From: Phaeosaccion multiseriatum
Taxonomy: Eukaryota > Ochrophyta, other classes
Assembly (NCBI GenBank): GCA_965112735.1
Contig: OZ218950.1
Coordinates: 7,254,001-7,318,000, forward strand
Length of the DNA stretch: 64,000 nucleotides
Reading direction: 5' to 3'
The notes beneath the pieces are model-generated. The model was not told where the DNA came from and ran no database searches. It was given only the letters and a program-made list of their open reading frames with translations. Of this stretch, positions 36,889 to 48,600 are shown piece after piece. How positions within the stretch are numbered: the stretch's first letter is position 1; every line of letters starts with the position of its first letter. The position numbers were made by a program, and so were the translations under genes.

Positions 36889-39800
36889 TTAGGCCAAGCA
36901 GCGGGTGGCCACCTCCAGGGTGTCCTTGCTCACTCCTTCCGCCGCCTTGATGCGCTTGCACTGGGCCAGCATCTGCGGTGGGGAGGAGGAGGAGGAGGAG
37001 ATTGACACACAGACGGCGACGGAGATGCACAACCAACACGTCAACACGAGTCAGCGTGAGGGGCACGTGCAAGAGGTTCCTCTGTGAAGCTTCACTTGGG
37101 CACTTTCAACTCGTCTGTCCTCCCTGTCCTGTCCTGTTCTGTCCTGCCCATCCACTGCCATCCCCTGCCCATCCACTGCCGTCCCATGCCCATCCCCTGC
37201 CATCCCCTGTCCTGTACCTTGTCCTGATGCTCTTTGTCGAACCTCCTCCACTGCGCGAAGCTGTGTGTGTGCGTGCGTGTACGTGTGTGTGTGTGTGCAG
37301 GGAGGGACGGAGGGGGGAGCAGAGCGAGAGCAAGGAGCAGGAGGTGGTGATACAGCTGCTGCCCTGCAAGAGCACAGTCGCCAGTCCTCGCTTGCTGCTC
37401 ACTACAGTGCACACAAGCGAACAAACGCCCCTCGGGTCTCGAGTCGAAGCAGACATGTGCAGAACAGAAGAGACAGAGAGTGAGCCCTGCCTTCTCTGCC
37501 CTCCCTCCCTCCCTCCATCCCTCCCTCCCTCCCTCCCTCCCTCCCTCCCTCCCTCCATTCCTACCCCCCCAACTGACCTTCCCGCCAGCCTCGCCGCCAC
37601 CTGCGGGTTGAGCTTATCCACCGCCAGCGTCATATCCCCCACAAACTCATAGCCAGAACCGTCCTTGGCATGGAACTTGTCCATGCAGGAGGAGAAGACG
37701 GAGATGACAGAGCGAAGTCTGTTGGGGTTCTTAAGAGTGAAGTCGGGGTGCTCGAGGAGGGCCTTGACACGGGTCAGGAGGTCGGGCACGTCGGCGCTGG
37801 CTTGGATGCCGAACCACTGGGGACGGACGGAGGGAGGGAGGGAGGGGGATGAGAGGGAGGACAAGACGAAGGAGAGAGGACGAGGCACCAGAGAAAGAGA
37901 GGGAGAGAGCCTGCCCTTGAGCTTCGACGCACTGCAACGCAAACCCCTACCTTGTTGAGCACCAACGCCTCCCCCCCTGCGTCCTTGTAGAACATGTCCA
38001 GCGCGGAGTCCCTCTCCGGCCCGGGAAGGTCGGCAAGGCAGCTGAGGGCAGCGAGCTTGTCGGTCATGCAGTTGGCCGCCTTGAATTGGGCCAGGCAACG
38101 CTCCACCGCGGGTTGGTCCTTCAGCGCCGCCAGGTACGTGAGACAGGTGTTTCGCAGCCTCCTCCTGCCCACCTCGGCCCCGCTCTTGACGTAGGGCCCT
38201 TCGGGGGTGGCGCATTGGTCGTACACGGTCTCGAGTTCGGGTCTCAGGGCGGTGGCAAGGCTCTTCTTGACGTGTCCGAGGGCCTTCTTGAGAGCGTCGG
38301 GGTCGATGACCTGGGCTCCATTTGATCGGAGGGAAGTGAAGTCAAGTCAAGTGAAGTGACACACACACACATACACGCACACACGCACACAGGCATGACA
38401 TGAGCACGTCTCGTATCATTCATCTCTTGTCACTGGCTAGGTAGGTACTACGTCAATGGGTGGGTAGTAAGTCAATGGGTGGGTGGGTGGGAGGGGGGGG
38501 GGGGGGGCGCAGCAGTGGAGTGATTGCAACTATGGTCTACTGAAACGCAACTGCAACTGATCTTTCCTACACTGCAAACTGACCTATCTTCCCTAAACTG
38601 CAAACTGACCTTCATCTCCTCGGCCAGGGTGCTCATGGTGGGCAGGCCCAGCGCGTAGGACTGCAGCGAGCGGTCGATTTCGGCCCCGCTCTGCGTCAGC
38701 GTGGCTCGGAAGCTGTCCACCACAACCTGGGGGATGGGGGGCAGCTCCTCGCCCGCCTGGGGCATGTATGTATGTATGTATGTATGTATGTATGTATGTA
38801 TGTATGTATGTATGTATGTATGTATGTATGTATGTATGTATGTATGTATGCATGTATGTATGTATGTATGTGCGTGTGTGAGAGTGTGGATGCACGGCCA
38901 AGTGGAAGGAGAGTAACGCAGAAAGAAACGCACAACGGAGGGGAGGGAGGGGCAGGGGGAAGGTTAGGGGGGAGGGGTTCTCCGCCTTCCACCAACAGAG
39001 AGTCAGGCAGGCAGGTACACCCACTCTCACTCCCACTACGCACCGCGGCCTTGTCGGCGAGGGAGAGGATGAGCTTGGCAGACAACTGCTGCCCTGCCTC
39101 CCAGCGGTTGAAGGAGTCCGTGTCATGAGCCATGAGGAAGGCGAGGTCGGCGTCCGAGTGACTAAACCTGAGCTTGACGGGGGCGCTGAAGTCTCGCAGG
39201 AGGGAGGGCACCGGCTCCGAGGGGATGTCTTTGAAGGTCCACTCTTGCTCCTCCTCCTTGAGCTCGAGCACTGTGGAGGGCAGCACCTCCTTGCCGTCGC
39301 GGGTCAGGAGCCCGACCTTGACAGGGATGTGGAAGGGCAGCTTGGTGGGCTGCTTGGCGTCCGTGGGAGTGCTCTGCTTGAGGCGGAGGGTGTACGTCTT
39401 GGCCGAGGCGTCGTACTCGCCCGATGCCTCCACCTGCGGTGTGCCTGTGCAGGGCGACAGGGGGGGGGGCATGATGGCGGTGATGCAGCAGGAGGGAAGA
39501 GGTGAGGAGAGGGGGAGGAGGAGGCTTGGGATGGACCTCACTCACTCACTCACTCACTCACTCACTCACTCACTTACTCCCTGACTCACTCACTGTCTCA
39601 CCCACTCCCTGACTCACTCACCGTACTGCAGGTACCAGCGCTCGAACTGCTCGAGGTCCATTCCATTGGCGTCGGACATGGCAGCTCGGAAATCGTCACA
39701 CGTCACTGCACTCCCGTCGTGGCGCTTGAAGTAAAGCACAGACAAGTTGGTGGTACAGCACAGACAAGTTGGTGATACAGCACAGCACCCAGCAGTTGGT

Positions 39801-42800
39801 GATACACACGCATGCACATCCCCTCCCTCCCTTACCTTGAAGTAGAGGTCCATGCCCTTACGGAAACCCTCCTTGCCCAGCAGCGTGTGGTACATGCGAA
39901 TCACCTCGGCCCCCTTGACATAGACAGTGGCCGTGTAGAAGTTATCCATCGCCACGTAGCTCTCAGGCCGGATGGAGTGTGCCAGGGGGCCGTTGTCCTC
40001 GGGGAACTGACGGGCCCGGAGCACGCGTACGTTCTCGATGCGGTTGACGGCATGCGAGCTTTTGATGGAGGCGTGGGGTTGAAAGGGGGGGGTGTAAGGG
40101 GGGGTGAGAGATGTGTGGAGAGGATGTGGGCGTGTGAATACGTCAACAACATGCCATCTCGCAAGCGGGGCGTGTGTGTGTGTGTGCGAGAGGGGGCGAC
40201 AAGAGAGCCTGGGGCGTGTTTGCTGACTTATGGTACCCACCCCATGTCTGAGGAGAACTGCTGGTCCCTGAACACGGTGAGCCCCTCCTTGAGCGTGAGC
40301 TGGAACCAGTCGCGGCACGTCACGCGGTTGCCGGTCCAGCTGCGGGGGAGATAGCAGCAGATGGTAGCAGATGGTAACAGGTGGTAGCAGGTGGTAGCAG
40401 GAGGCGGTAGCAACAGGTGTTAGACCAGGGCGCACAACTCGGAACCGCCCCCTCCGCCTGCCGCAAGACACCTGCCGCAAGACGCCTGCCGCAAGACGCC
40501 TGCCGCAAGACTAAGTGAGTCAGACAAATCTGCAAATAACACCCGCCCTTCTCCTCCTGCCCTCCCCACTGACTCACTTGTGGAAGTACTCGTGTCCGAT
40601 GACGCCCTCCACCTGCTCGAAGTCGCCATCTGTTGCCGTCTCGGGTTTGGCGAGCACGTACGCCGTGTTGAACACGTTCAGGCCCTGCGGACACACACAC
40701 ACACACGCACGGACACACACACAACCGAAAGTGGAGTAAGAACCCCCCCCCCCTTGTCTTGTAGAAGCCCATCACTACCCCACCCAGCCACTGACTTACT
40801 ACCCCCCAATCCATTGACATACTACCCCCAACCCCCCCCCTGCCCTTGCCTTGTTCTCCATGGCGCCCATGTTGAAGTCGTTGACGGCGACAATGTTGAA
40901 CAAGTCAAGATCGTACTCCAAGCCGAAGGTATCCTCGTCCCACTTCATCGCCTTCTTGAGGCTCTGCATGGCCCAGTCCAGCTGCCCTACGTTCTCCTTC
41001 TCTGAGTATATCTCCAAGTGTACGTCCCTCCCACTCATGGTGTGGTAGGAGCTGGAGATGCTGCCAAGGTCTCCAGCCACGAGGGCGAAGAGGTAGGAAG
41101 GCTTGGGAAAAGGGTCCTGCCACACGGCGAAGTGCCGTCCGTCGCTCGCCTCACCCGACTCGATCTTGTTGCCGTTGCTGCCACACAGGGATGGGAGGGG
41201 GGGGGGGGGTTAGTAGCCACGCTGGAAGGGGGGAAGAGCACCAACCAAAACTGGGATTGGGAACAAAATAAGGCGTTTTGGTTGCTTCATTCCTGCCTTG
41301 GCTCGTCTCGGTTTTGTCTCCCCTACTTACCTGAGCAGCACGGGGAAAGTGTTCTTGTCGGCCTCGATCCGAACCTTCTTGAAGGTGGCCATGACGTCGG
41401 GCCGGTCCTGGAAGAACGTGATGCGGCGGAAACCCTCGGCCTCGCACTGGGAGCAGTACATGGGTCCGCTCTTGTACAGGCCGGACAGCTAAGGAGAGGA
41501 GGTGACAAACAAAGGAGGTCAAGAACCGAACCGGGGGCCGATAAATGCGGTTAGCACAGGGCAAGGAAGGATGAAGGATTCTGTTCAGCGTGTGCAGTGC
41601 AGTGCTTGCCTTGCGTTGCCTTACGTACCTGTGTGTTTGCTTCCGGGGAGATTTTGACCGTGCTCTTTAGGGTGAAGCCCGCTGCACAGGCGTTAGGGGG
41701 GCAGGCAGGGAGGGAGGGAGGGAGGGAGGGAGGGAGGCAGGGAGGGACGGAGGGAGGGAGGGACGGAGGGAGGGAGGGAGGGAGGCCAGAGGGGCCGAGA
41801 GGTAGAGACAGAGAGAAGAGGGGTGACAAGCGAGAGGCAACGGGCAAAGGGCAAAGAGAGAGAAAGGGATACTGAGAGAGAGGCATAGGGGCAGTGGGAA
41901 AGGAGGGAAGGGAAGTGCTAAGCAGAGAGGAGAAGGGATCCCCACAGGCCCTTGAGGGCATCGCTTGAGGGCATCGATGGCACCCGATGGCACCCCCCAA
42001 AGCCCCCGCCCATGCGACACATCAACCGCTCCACCGACCCATCGACCAATCCATCACCCCAGGGCCTGACTGACCTACCTGTCTTGGGGATGAGTTCGGG
42101 GGAGAGAGTGAGGCCCTCCTTCGTCACGGTGTACTGCGAGGCTGCTCGGTCCAAATGGCAGTGGATGGGAACAGAAGAAAGAGGAGGTATGTCAGTCGTT
42201 GCCCAAACCAAGGATTCTTGAAACGTTCTTGAAACGCGGGCGCAGAGGAGTGGGGGTGTGGCGGGAGGGGTAGCGCTTGGGTCGGCCTCTCTCACTTTAC
42301 ACAGCCAAAGCCAAAGCCAGAGCGCAGGCCCACTCTGTAGGCACCATCCCTTCCCTTGTACTGCTCACCGTCGAGCTCCTTCCCATCGAGCGAGAGGCTC
42401 AACACCTCCAGGTCCTCCCCGTCGAAGAAGGGCGCCGCAGAGCCATCTGCCAAGGCAGGAGGGAGGGGGGGGGGAGGACAGAGCAGGGGTTGAGTTTGTT
42501 GGTATCCACACGCACGCACGACGCACGCACGCACCCACACGGTGAGAAAGAGAGCAAAAAGAAAAGCAAGAGGGGCCAGGCAAGCGTCGCCAGGTTCACA
42601 AACGCCTACGTACGCTTACGTACTTACCAGGGTTGTGCTCCACGGTGAGCGTGGAGGTGACCTCTGTGGCGCCGTCCTTGAGCTGAAAGTCGAGCTCGAC
42701 TTCCTGTGAGGACATACATCGACATAAATGCAGAGCGGTGATGCAGAGCGGTGCAGTGAGCCGCGCTGTTTGCTGGTGTAGTGGAGGGAGCCCGTTCCTT

Positions 42801-43587
42801 ATCCTCTTTACTCTACTCCCTCCTTGCCAAGCACCTTCACCACCCTCTGGGTGGGTCGGTTCCTCCGATGATCGATCGTATGACATCGTTTTACCTTGAC
42901 GGTGTGCGTGGCCGCCGCGTAGTCCTTCCTGAACTTCTCCTTGGGTCCCTCTTCCTCCGCCTGGGCCTGAACCTCCGTCGTCCCTGCCGAGGACAGCGAG
43001 GCCGTAGCACTGAGGGTCACGCCCGTCACACCGCCCGTCCACGCCCCACCGCGGAGCCTGAGGGCGGAGGAGGGGAGGGCGGCAGGCGCAAAGCCCACGC
43101 GGGACCGCCTCACTGCAGGTCTGAGAGACGCAGAAAGGGAGGAGGGTGGGATCAGTGGAGGTCGGGGTAGGGCGAGGGATGCACAGAGTGCACAGACAAC
43201 AATCGACGGAGGAACAAAACAGTTCAGACGGGTGTAAGATGCGTCTTCCTTCTCACTTGCTGCAAAAGCGCCAGGCCTCGCTTCCTGCAAAAGCACCAGA
43301 CTGAACCTGAGAAGGTAAGCTGGCTCAAGCTGGGCACGGGGGGCTCTGTGGAGCCCACGTGACGGCAACAGGAATCTGTGACTTGCAAGAGGAATCTTGT
43401 CTCTTGCTCACTCTCTGCCTCCCTCTTCTTCTTCCTCCCGGTCTCCCCACCTCTCTCACCTGTAGAGAGCGGTTCTAATCCCTGCCGTCTGTGCTCTACC
43501 CACTGTTCCTCTGGCACTTGCTCGTGCGACGTTCATGACTCCCAGAGCCAAGCTGTTGACTCCTGTCAACATTCCGCGTCCAGCCAT
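36889..43587 (-). CDS. M1 aminopeptidase N (bacterial PepN/plant MPA1-like), probably organellar
   Basis: Zinc metallo-aminopeptidase. Eighteen exons (minus): 43460-43587, 42895-43120, 42628-42703, 42369-42446, 42079-42141, 41629-41681, 41331-41488, 40850-41177, 40578-40684, 40241-40339, 39836-40058, 39622-39724, 39044-39444, 38610-38756, 37951-38310, 37578-37816, 37218-37260 and 36889-36972, giving 971 residues. It has the exopeptidase motif GAMEN (about 365-369) and HEYFHNW with an Glu 18 residues on, the complete HEXXH-x18-E zinc site. Other landmarks are [48 protein letters not shown] and WRRFDKEHQ at the C-terminus. The first 75 residues, rich in Ala, Arg and Ser and ending LRLRGGA, look like an organelle presequence. 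An upstream in-frame ATG (43680) would add a hydrophobic signal-peptide-like leader. One intron starts with GC (AAG|GCAAGG at 40850). Confidence 0.93.
38764..38870. repeat. (ATGT)n microsatellite
   Basis: About 26 TATG units with one CATG variant, ending 8 bases from the acceptor of exon 38610-38756 (ACAT on the coding strand). Confidence 0.95.
39538..39622. repeat. (CACT)n microsatellite
   Basis: ACTC/CACT units with CCTG interruptions running up to the donor of exon 39622-39724 in the aminopeptidase gene. Confidence 0.85.
41699..41790. repeat. (GGGA)n microsatellite
   Basis: GGGA tract with GGCA and GGAC interruptions directly upstream (coding sense) of the acceptor at 41681. Confidence 0.85.
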
Positions 43588-43828
43588 GGTCTTCCCTCCA
43601 GTGCCGTCAGTCTCTACGACGGGTTCAAGGCTTCCGCTCAAAAGTAGCGCTGCCAAGAAAGGGAGGGTTGCCTTTACCATATGACACAAGAAGAGATAGA
43701 GAGAGAGGTGTACAGAAACTGTGTGTGGACTAGCCGAGTCACATTCAAGGGGATGGTAACAGATGGCGTTTCCCCGCTTCGTTTCTCTTCTCTCTGTCGA
43801 TTCCTCTGTCTCTAGAAGAGAAAAGACG
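43588..43828. promoter_or_regulatory. Bidirectional promoter region, aminopeptidase / TFIIS-like
   Basis: At most 241 bases separate the start codons used here. If the outer alternative ATGs are used (43680 minus, 43763 plus) only 82 bases remain. No specific promoter element was recognised. Confidence 0.5.
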
Positions 43829-43996
43829 ATGGCGTACGCATGCTGTGCTCGGCCTTCTTTAGCCCCCCCCCTTCCTCCAGCAGCTGGCGCAGCAACAACT
43901 GCAGTAGAAGCAGGAGCTGGAGCAGAAGAGAGAAAAGAGGAGGAGGACGATGACCCTCGAGCGTCTGTAGGCCCGCTCCTTCCTTCAGCAGCTGGC

Positions 43997-44031
<35 letters not shown>

Positions 44032-45317
44032 AGCAGCAGCAGCAGCAGAAGAAGAAGATGATGATGACCTAAATGACCTCCTCCGAGAAATCGAGGAGCA
44101 GGAAGAAGAAGACACAGCAAGGGAGCTCAAAAGAGGAAGGTGTGCCTCACCTCCAAGTGCAAGGGAGCCCTCTGCAGCAGCAGGGAGGGGCGGCATTCAC
44201 CTCGACCTCCTGCCCGACAACTTGGTGGAGCGCATCCTCGAGCTGTGCAACAACCCGCGCTTCATTTCGAGCCGCTGGCACCACGCATCTGTCGACAACT
44301 TTCGCCAGCAGATCCGTCAACGCCTCAGCTGCGGTCTGGACCTGCCGAAAGCCCTCTCCTCCCGCATCGAGCAGGAGGTGTTTGCGGCCACGGGTCGGCT
44401 CGCCGGCAAGGCTTACAAGGCCAAGGCAAGAGAACTTATCTTCAATCTCAAGAAGGAGAGGAGCAATGAGCAGCTCAGGAGGCGGCTTATATCTGGGGAG
44501 CTGTCTCCCATGCTCTTGGTCTGTATGTCAGGTGTGTACGGCATGCACGCGCACAAGTATCGGCTACTGCTGCTGCTACGATTTGTATCTCCGTGATTCA
44601 TTGACTGATTGATTGGTTGGTTGGTTGATGCGCCCTCCCATTCTCGCTCCTCTTGCCGTGCTGGGCCTCCCTCTGTTGGCCTCACCCCTGCCCTCCCGTC
44701 CCCTCCCCCTTACGACGAATGGTAGTGGACGACCTGGCCTCGGAGGAGCGGCGAGCCGAGCGACAGAAGGAGCACGAGGCCTTCATCGCGGACAAGAGGC
44801 GGCCCAGAGACCTCTCACAGATGTCCTCCGTATCCAAGGTCAGCCACGCTGTATTGGGGGGGGGGGCAGGATTGGGTACCGGGCTGGGTACCCAACAAGC
44901 AGGCTGCGTGCGCTCTCTGCTGTGGCGGCGGCACAGAGGGGAATATGGGTAGGGCAGCGAGCGAGGAGAGAGCCTGATGCCGGCTCTGACTTACTGACTG
45001 CCTGCCCCTCTCAACGCTGCCACAGCTTCCGGGGTGTGTGCGTGTGTGCAGGCCATTCGCTCCCTCCCTGTCCTGACTCCTGACTCCGGCCATTCACCCC
45101 ATCATCCTGACTCGTGCCTCTATATGCCTCTATATGCCTCTATATGCCTCTATATGCCTCCTCTCTCTGCTGTGCTCTGTCCTGTGCGTAGGCGCACTCC
45201 TGCCCGCGATGCAGCCACAACGAGACCTTCGTCCGGACTTGGAGGCGGAAGCGCGTTGTGGACCGGGTCCGAATCGTACTCAAGTGTCTCAAGTGCAATC
45301 ACGTGTGGGACCATTAA
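43829..45317 (+). CDS. TFIIS-like transcription elongation protein
   Basis: Probable nuclear RNA polymerase II associated factor. Exons 43829-44531, 44726-44838 and 45192-45317 give 313 residues; an in-frame ATG at 43763 would add 22. Residues about 90-110 are strongly acidic. Residues about 125-260 match the TFIIS central domain: FRQQIRQRLSCGLDL, IEQEVFAATG, YKAKARELIFNLKKERSNEQ, RRRLISGELSPMLLV, and MSVDDLASEERRAE joined across the first intron. The C-terminal zinc ribbon CPRC-x24-CLKC has exactly TFIIS spacing. However, the Asp-Glu dipeptide that drives transcript cleavage is Val-Asp here. The N-terminal region contains an internal near-duplication (a PPAAGAA block and a PSAAGAA block, each followed by an acidic tract). 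The first exon lies head-to-head with the aminopeptidase gene. Confidence 0.8.
43990..44060. repeat. CAG/GCA triplet tract in coding sequence
   Basis: GCA-rich run encoding a polyalanine tract, then a GAA/GAT run encoding the acidic stretch of the TFIIS-like protein. It stays in frame. Confidence 0.75.
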
Positions 45318-45658
45318 GTGCCATCCCGTGTGCGAGGAACTATATTCTACTCCTTCGTAGTAGTATTTTCCAGAACCGGTACACTCCTTGTTAAATGGGG
45401 CTGCAAGCGGGGAAAGGAGAAGGAGTAAAACGGTCGTTATTATATTCAGTTACATGACAAGCTCCATCAAAGCCCAGAGAGAGAGAGAGCGCTCAGAGAC
45501 AGCTCAGACTCGACCTCTACCTCTGCATGCCTCCGCCCGAGCACCGATCGCAACCGCCGATACCCCGGCTGCTGCTGCTGTCTGTCGTTCGCTGCCCAGC
45601 AGCCATGCCTCCCTCCATCCATACATCCATCCCACCAACTCCTTGTCACGGCAGGACG
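45318..45658. other. Convergent intergenic region, TFIIS-like / nephrocystin-4
   Basis: About 340 bases between two gene 3' ends, with GA-rich and pyrimidine-rich patches. No gene was seen; it presumably holds both polyadenylation regions. Confidence 0.5.
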
Positions 45659-48600
45659 TCACGGCAGCACGGCCCTCATGCGCACCAAGAGGGTCTCCTC
45701 GTTCTTATCGTTCTCGTCATTGACAAACAGATACGCCTCCCTGTGCTGCCCTGGCTGCGCAGGCGCGTGCAACCACAGCCGAAAGTAGCCGGTGCCCTTC
45801 CCCTCAATGTCCACCGTTTCGTATCGGGGCTGCATGAGCTCGGGGTGGCTGGACAGCAGCTTGAAGCTCCTTCGAGCCCCCCAGGGGTTGGTGTAGGCGA
45901 TGCGCTTGTGCGTCTGCTGGCCGAGAGGGAGGTCGATGTCGTACGCCTTGGTCACAGTTGGCAGCGTCGTGGTTGCCGTCGCTAGCCAAGCCCCTACAAG
46001 CTCGCGACTGTCGAGGTCGACCATGTGCACCTGAATCTTCTGTGCGTACACGCCACCACCACCACCACCACCACCACCTGCAGCCGTTGGTGGTACAAGC
46101 GCAGCAGCCCCACCGCGGTCATGGCCGTCGCCAGCGTGACTCACAGCCGCCTCTGCGCCCCCCGCTTGCCTCGGTTTGAAGCGCATCTCCACCCTGTTGT
46201 ACGCGCCCGGCACGAGCTGAAACTCCGCATTGGGTTGGAAGGAGACATCCCTGGGGTGGGAGGAGAAGCACCGCACTCGGCGGGTGTAACGGTCACCGCG
46301 GACCACGAGGTCCACAGGGCTCGATTGGCCCACCGGGGAGTGCACGTCCAGACGCAGCCGGCTCTGAAAGGTATGAAGGCGAGGTGGGTAGGAATAGTTT
46401 CAGATTCAGTTGAAGGGGAGGGAGGAGGGCGTGAGAACAAAATAATCACTTTCACACAGGGAACACGCGCAGCTCCTCACCTGCACGACCACAAGCCAAG
46501 TCTCGTAGAGAGACGATTGGTGATGGTCATTGTAGAGCAGTACATAGAAGCTTTGCTGTGCAGGAAACGGCCCTACCCTGCTCTTGATTAGCACTTCCTG
46601 CTCGCCTCCCGGACCACCAACTGCTACCCCTCCGCCGCCAGCCTGTGGCCGCTGCCGCCACTCTACCACGACGTTCCCTTTGCCACTTCCCATGCCCCCA
46701 TCCTCCACACAGTGCACAAACTTGGGTCCCTGCCCCCCCCCAACTCCCCCTGCTGCCCCAAACATGTCCTCATACGTAGGGCCAGTGCGGGCGCGTGCGT
46801 GCTGTTCAGCCCTCGAGCCCGTCAGCCCCGCCCCCCTCCCCCTCCCCCTCCCCTCCAGCAGGCGGATGGCCCGCTTCAGCACCTCTCCCTCTGCCTGGAA
46901 GAAGCGCAGCGTTCGGTCTGTGACGAAGGGCCGGCGGTGTAGCTCCACTTGCACAAGGTTCACAACGTGTCCGTGGGAGGCGGAGCGGATGCTCACACAC
47001 ACACAACGCTCAGGGATGGAACCTTGACCAACTTGTTCACCAACTTGGTCCCCATCTATCTCATCCCGACCTTGGCCCGGAGCAGCTCGGCCTCCGCCTC
47101 GTTTTCGCGGCTCTACCGTGCAAGTGGCCACAGCACCGGCGTTGGTGTTGGCGTTGGTGTTGGTTCGCCTGGGCACGAGAGACAAAAAGCTGAAGGGTAG
47201 GTACACGCACTCGTTGGCCAGGAGGGTGATCTGCACACCTTCCCGTGGATCCACGTCCAGCATGTCTGCCTCCACAGGGCAGTCGCCAATTGAGCCCACG
47301 CAGGGCCGCACGTGGCGCCGGAGATGCATCCACTCCTCGCTCTGCACCACGAGCCGAAGCTCCGGGTCCTCCACGTCGATGCGGAAGCGCTCCTCGTGAT
47401 TAAAGGGGTTGCGGAACGGGTGCTCGAAGAAGAGGGGGGTGGCGAAGGAGAAGAAGAGGCGGTATTCCGTGGTGAGCGAGGCCGACAACACCCGCTTCAC
47501 CAACTCCTTCTTCTGCCCCTCGCGGTACCACTGGATCAGCGCCAAGGACTCCATACCCCCTGCACACGCCCCTCCTCCATGCCCGCGTGCGTCATCATCG
47601 CTATGTGCACCCCCCTGCGCGCCCCTCTGCTGCCTCATGCCGAAGAGTCCCCTGTTCTGATGCCGCATGCGCAACAGCCGTCTGTCCACAGGGCCCTTCG
47701 TCCTCGCCAACTGCGCCAGTTGCCTCTGCAACGTCGCCGGGTCCGACCCCCCGCCTCCTCCTCCCATCCCCTTTGCCCACTGTCCCTCCCCCTTACCCCC
47801 CTCGATAAGGCTGAGCCCAAGCTCCATCATGACTTGAGCAAAGTCGCTCCTCACCACCTCGCCCGAGTGGTTAGCGTCATAGCGATGGAAGAGTTTCTCT
47901 ACATCCACCCCTCCCCTCCTCGCTTGCCTCCCCACAACTCGCTGAAGTTTGCGCTCCATGTCCTTGGTGTCAGGATCTGTGCTGAACACGTACTTGCCCT
48001 CCTCAATCACATCGCTATCACTGCCACTGCCTCTGCCAGAGTCACCGCCCCAGCCTCCTCCTCCTCTCCTCCCCCTCTGCCGCTTGTTCCGCACGAAGCG
48101 TATAAACTCCACCACGCTAACGTCCCCACTCCGATCCCTGTCGAAGCGATCCACCAAGTCGATGATGTCGTCTTTTGTGATCTTGCCGTGTTCGAATACA
48201 CCCAAATCCTCCAACCCACGGAACATTTCCTTCACCGTGATGCGGCCGTCGCCATCTGTGTCGAAGTGCGCGAACACGCTCTCCATAGCCGCCCCCCTGG
48301 CCTCAGCTTGAAGCACCACCTCCCTCACCAGATTGTCCACCTCATCGTCCTCCTCCTCTTCCTCGTACTCCTCCTCCTCCTCCCTCCCCTCCTCCCTCCC
48401 CCACCTCTCTCTCCTCGTCCTCCCCCCCCCGCCCTCCTTGCCCTCCTCCTTCCCCTCCTCCTCCCCCTGCTCACACCACTGCAGAAGCTCGTGAAGCGAC
48501 ACTTGGCCGTCGCCATCTGTGTCCATGTGGTCCACCACTTGCGTCACCTCCTCCGCCCCCACCTGCACGCCGAGGCACCGCAGCGCCTGCTCGAATTCTG

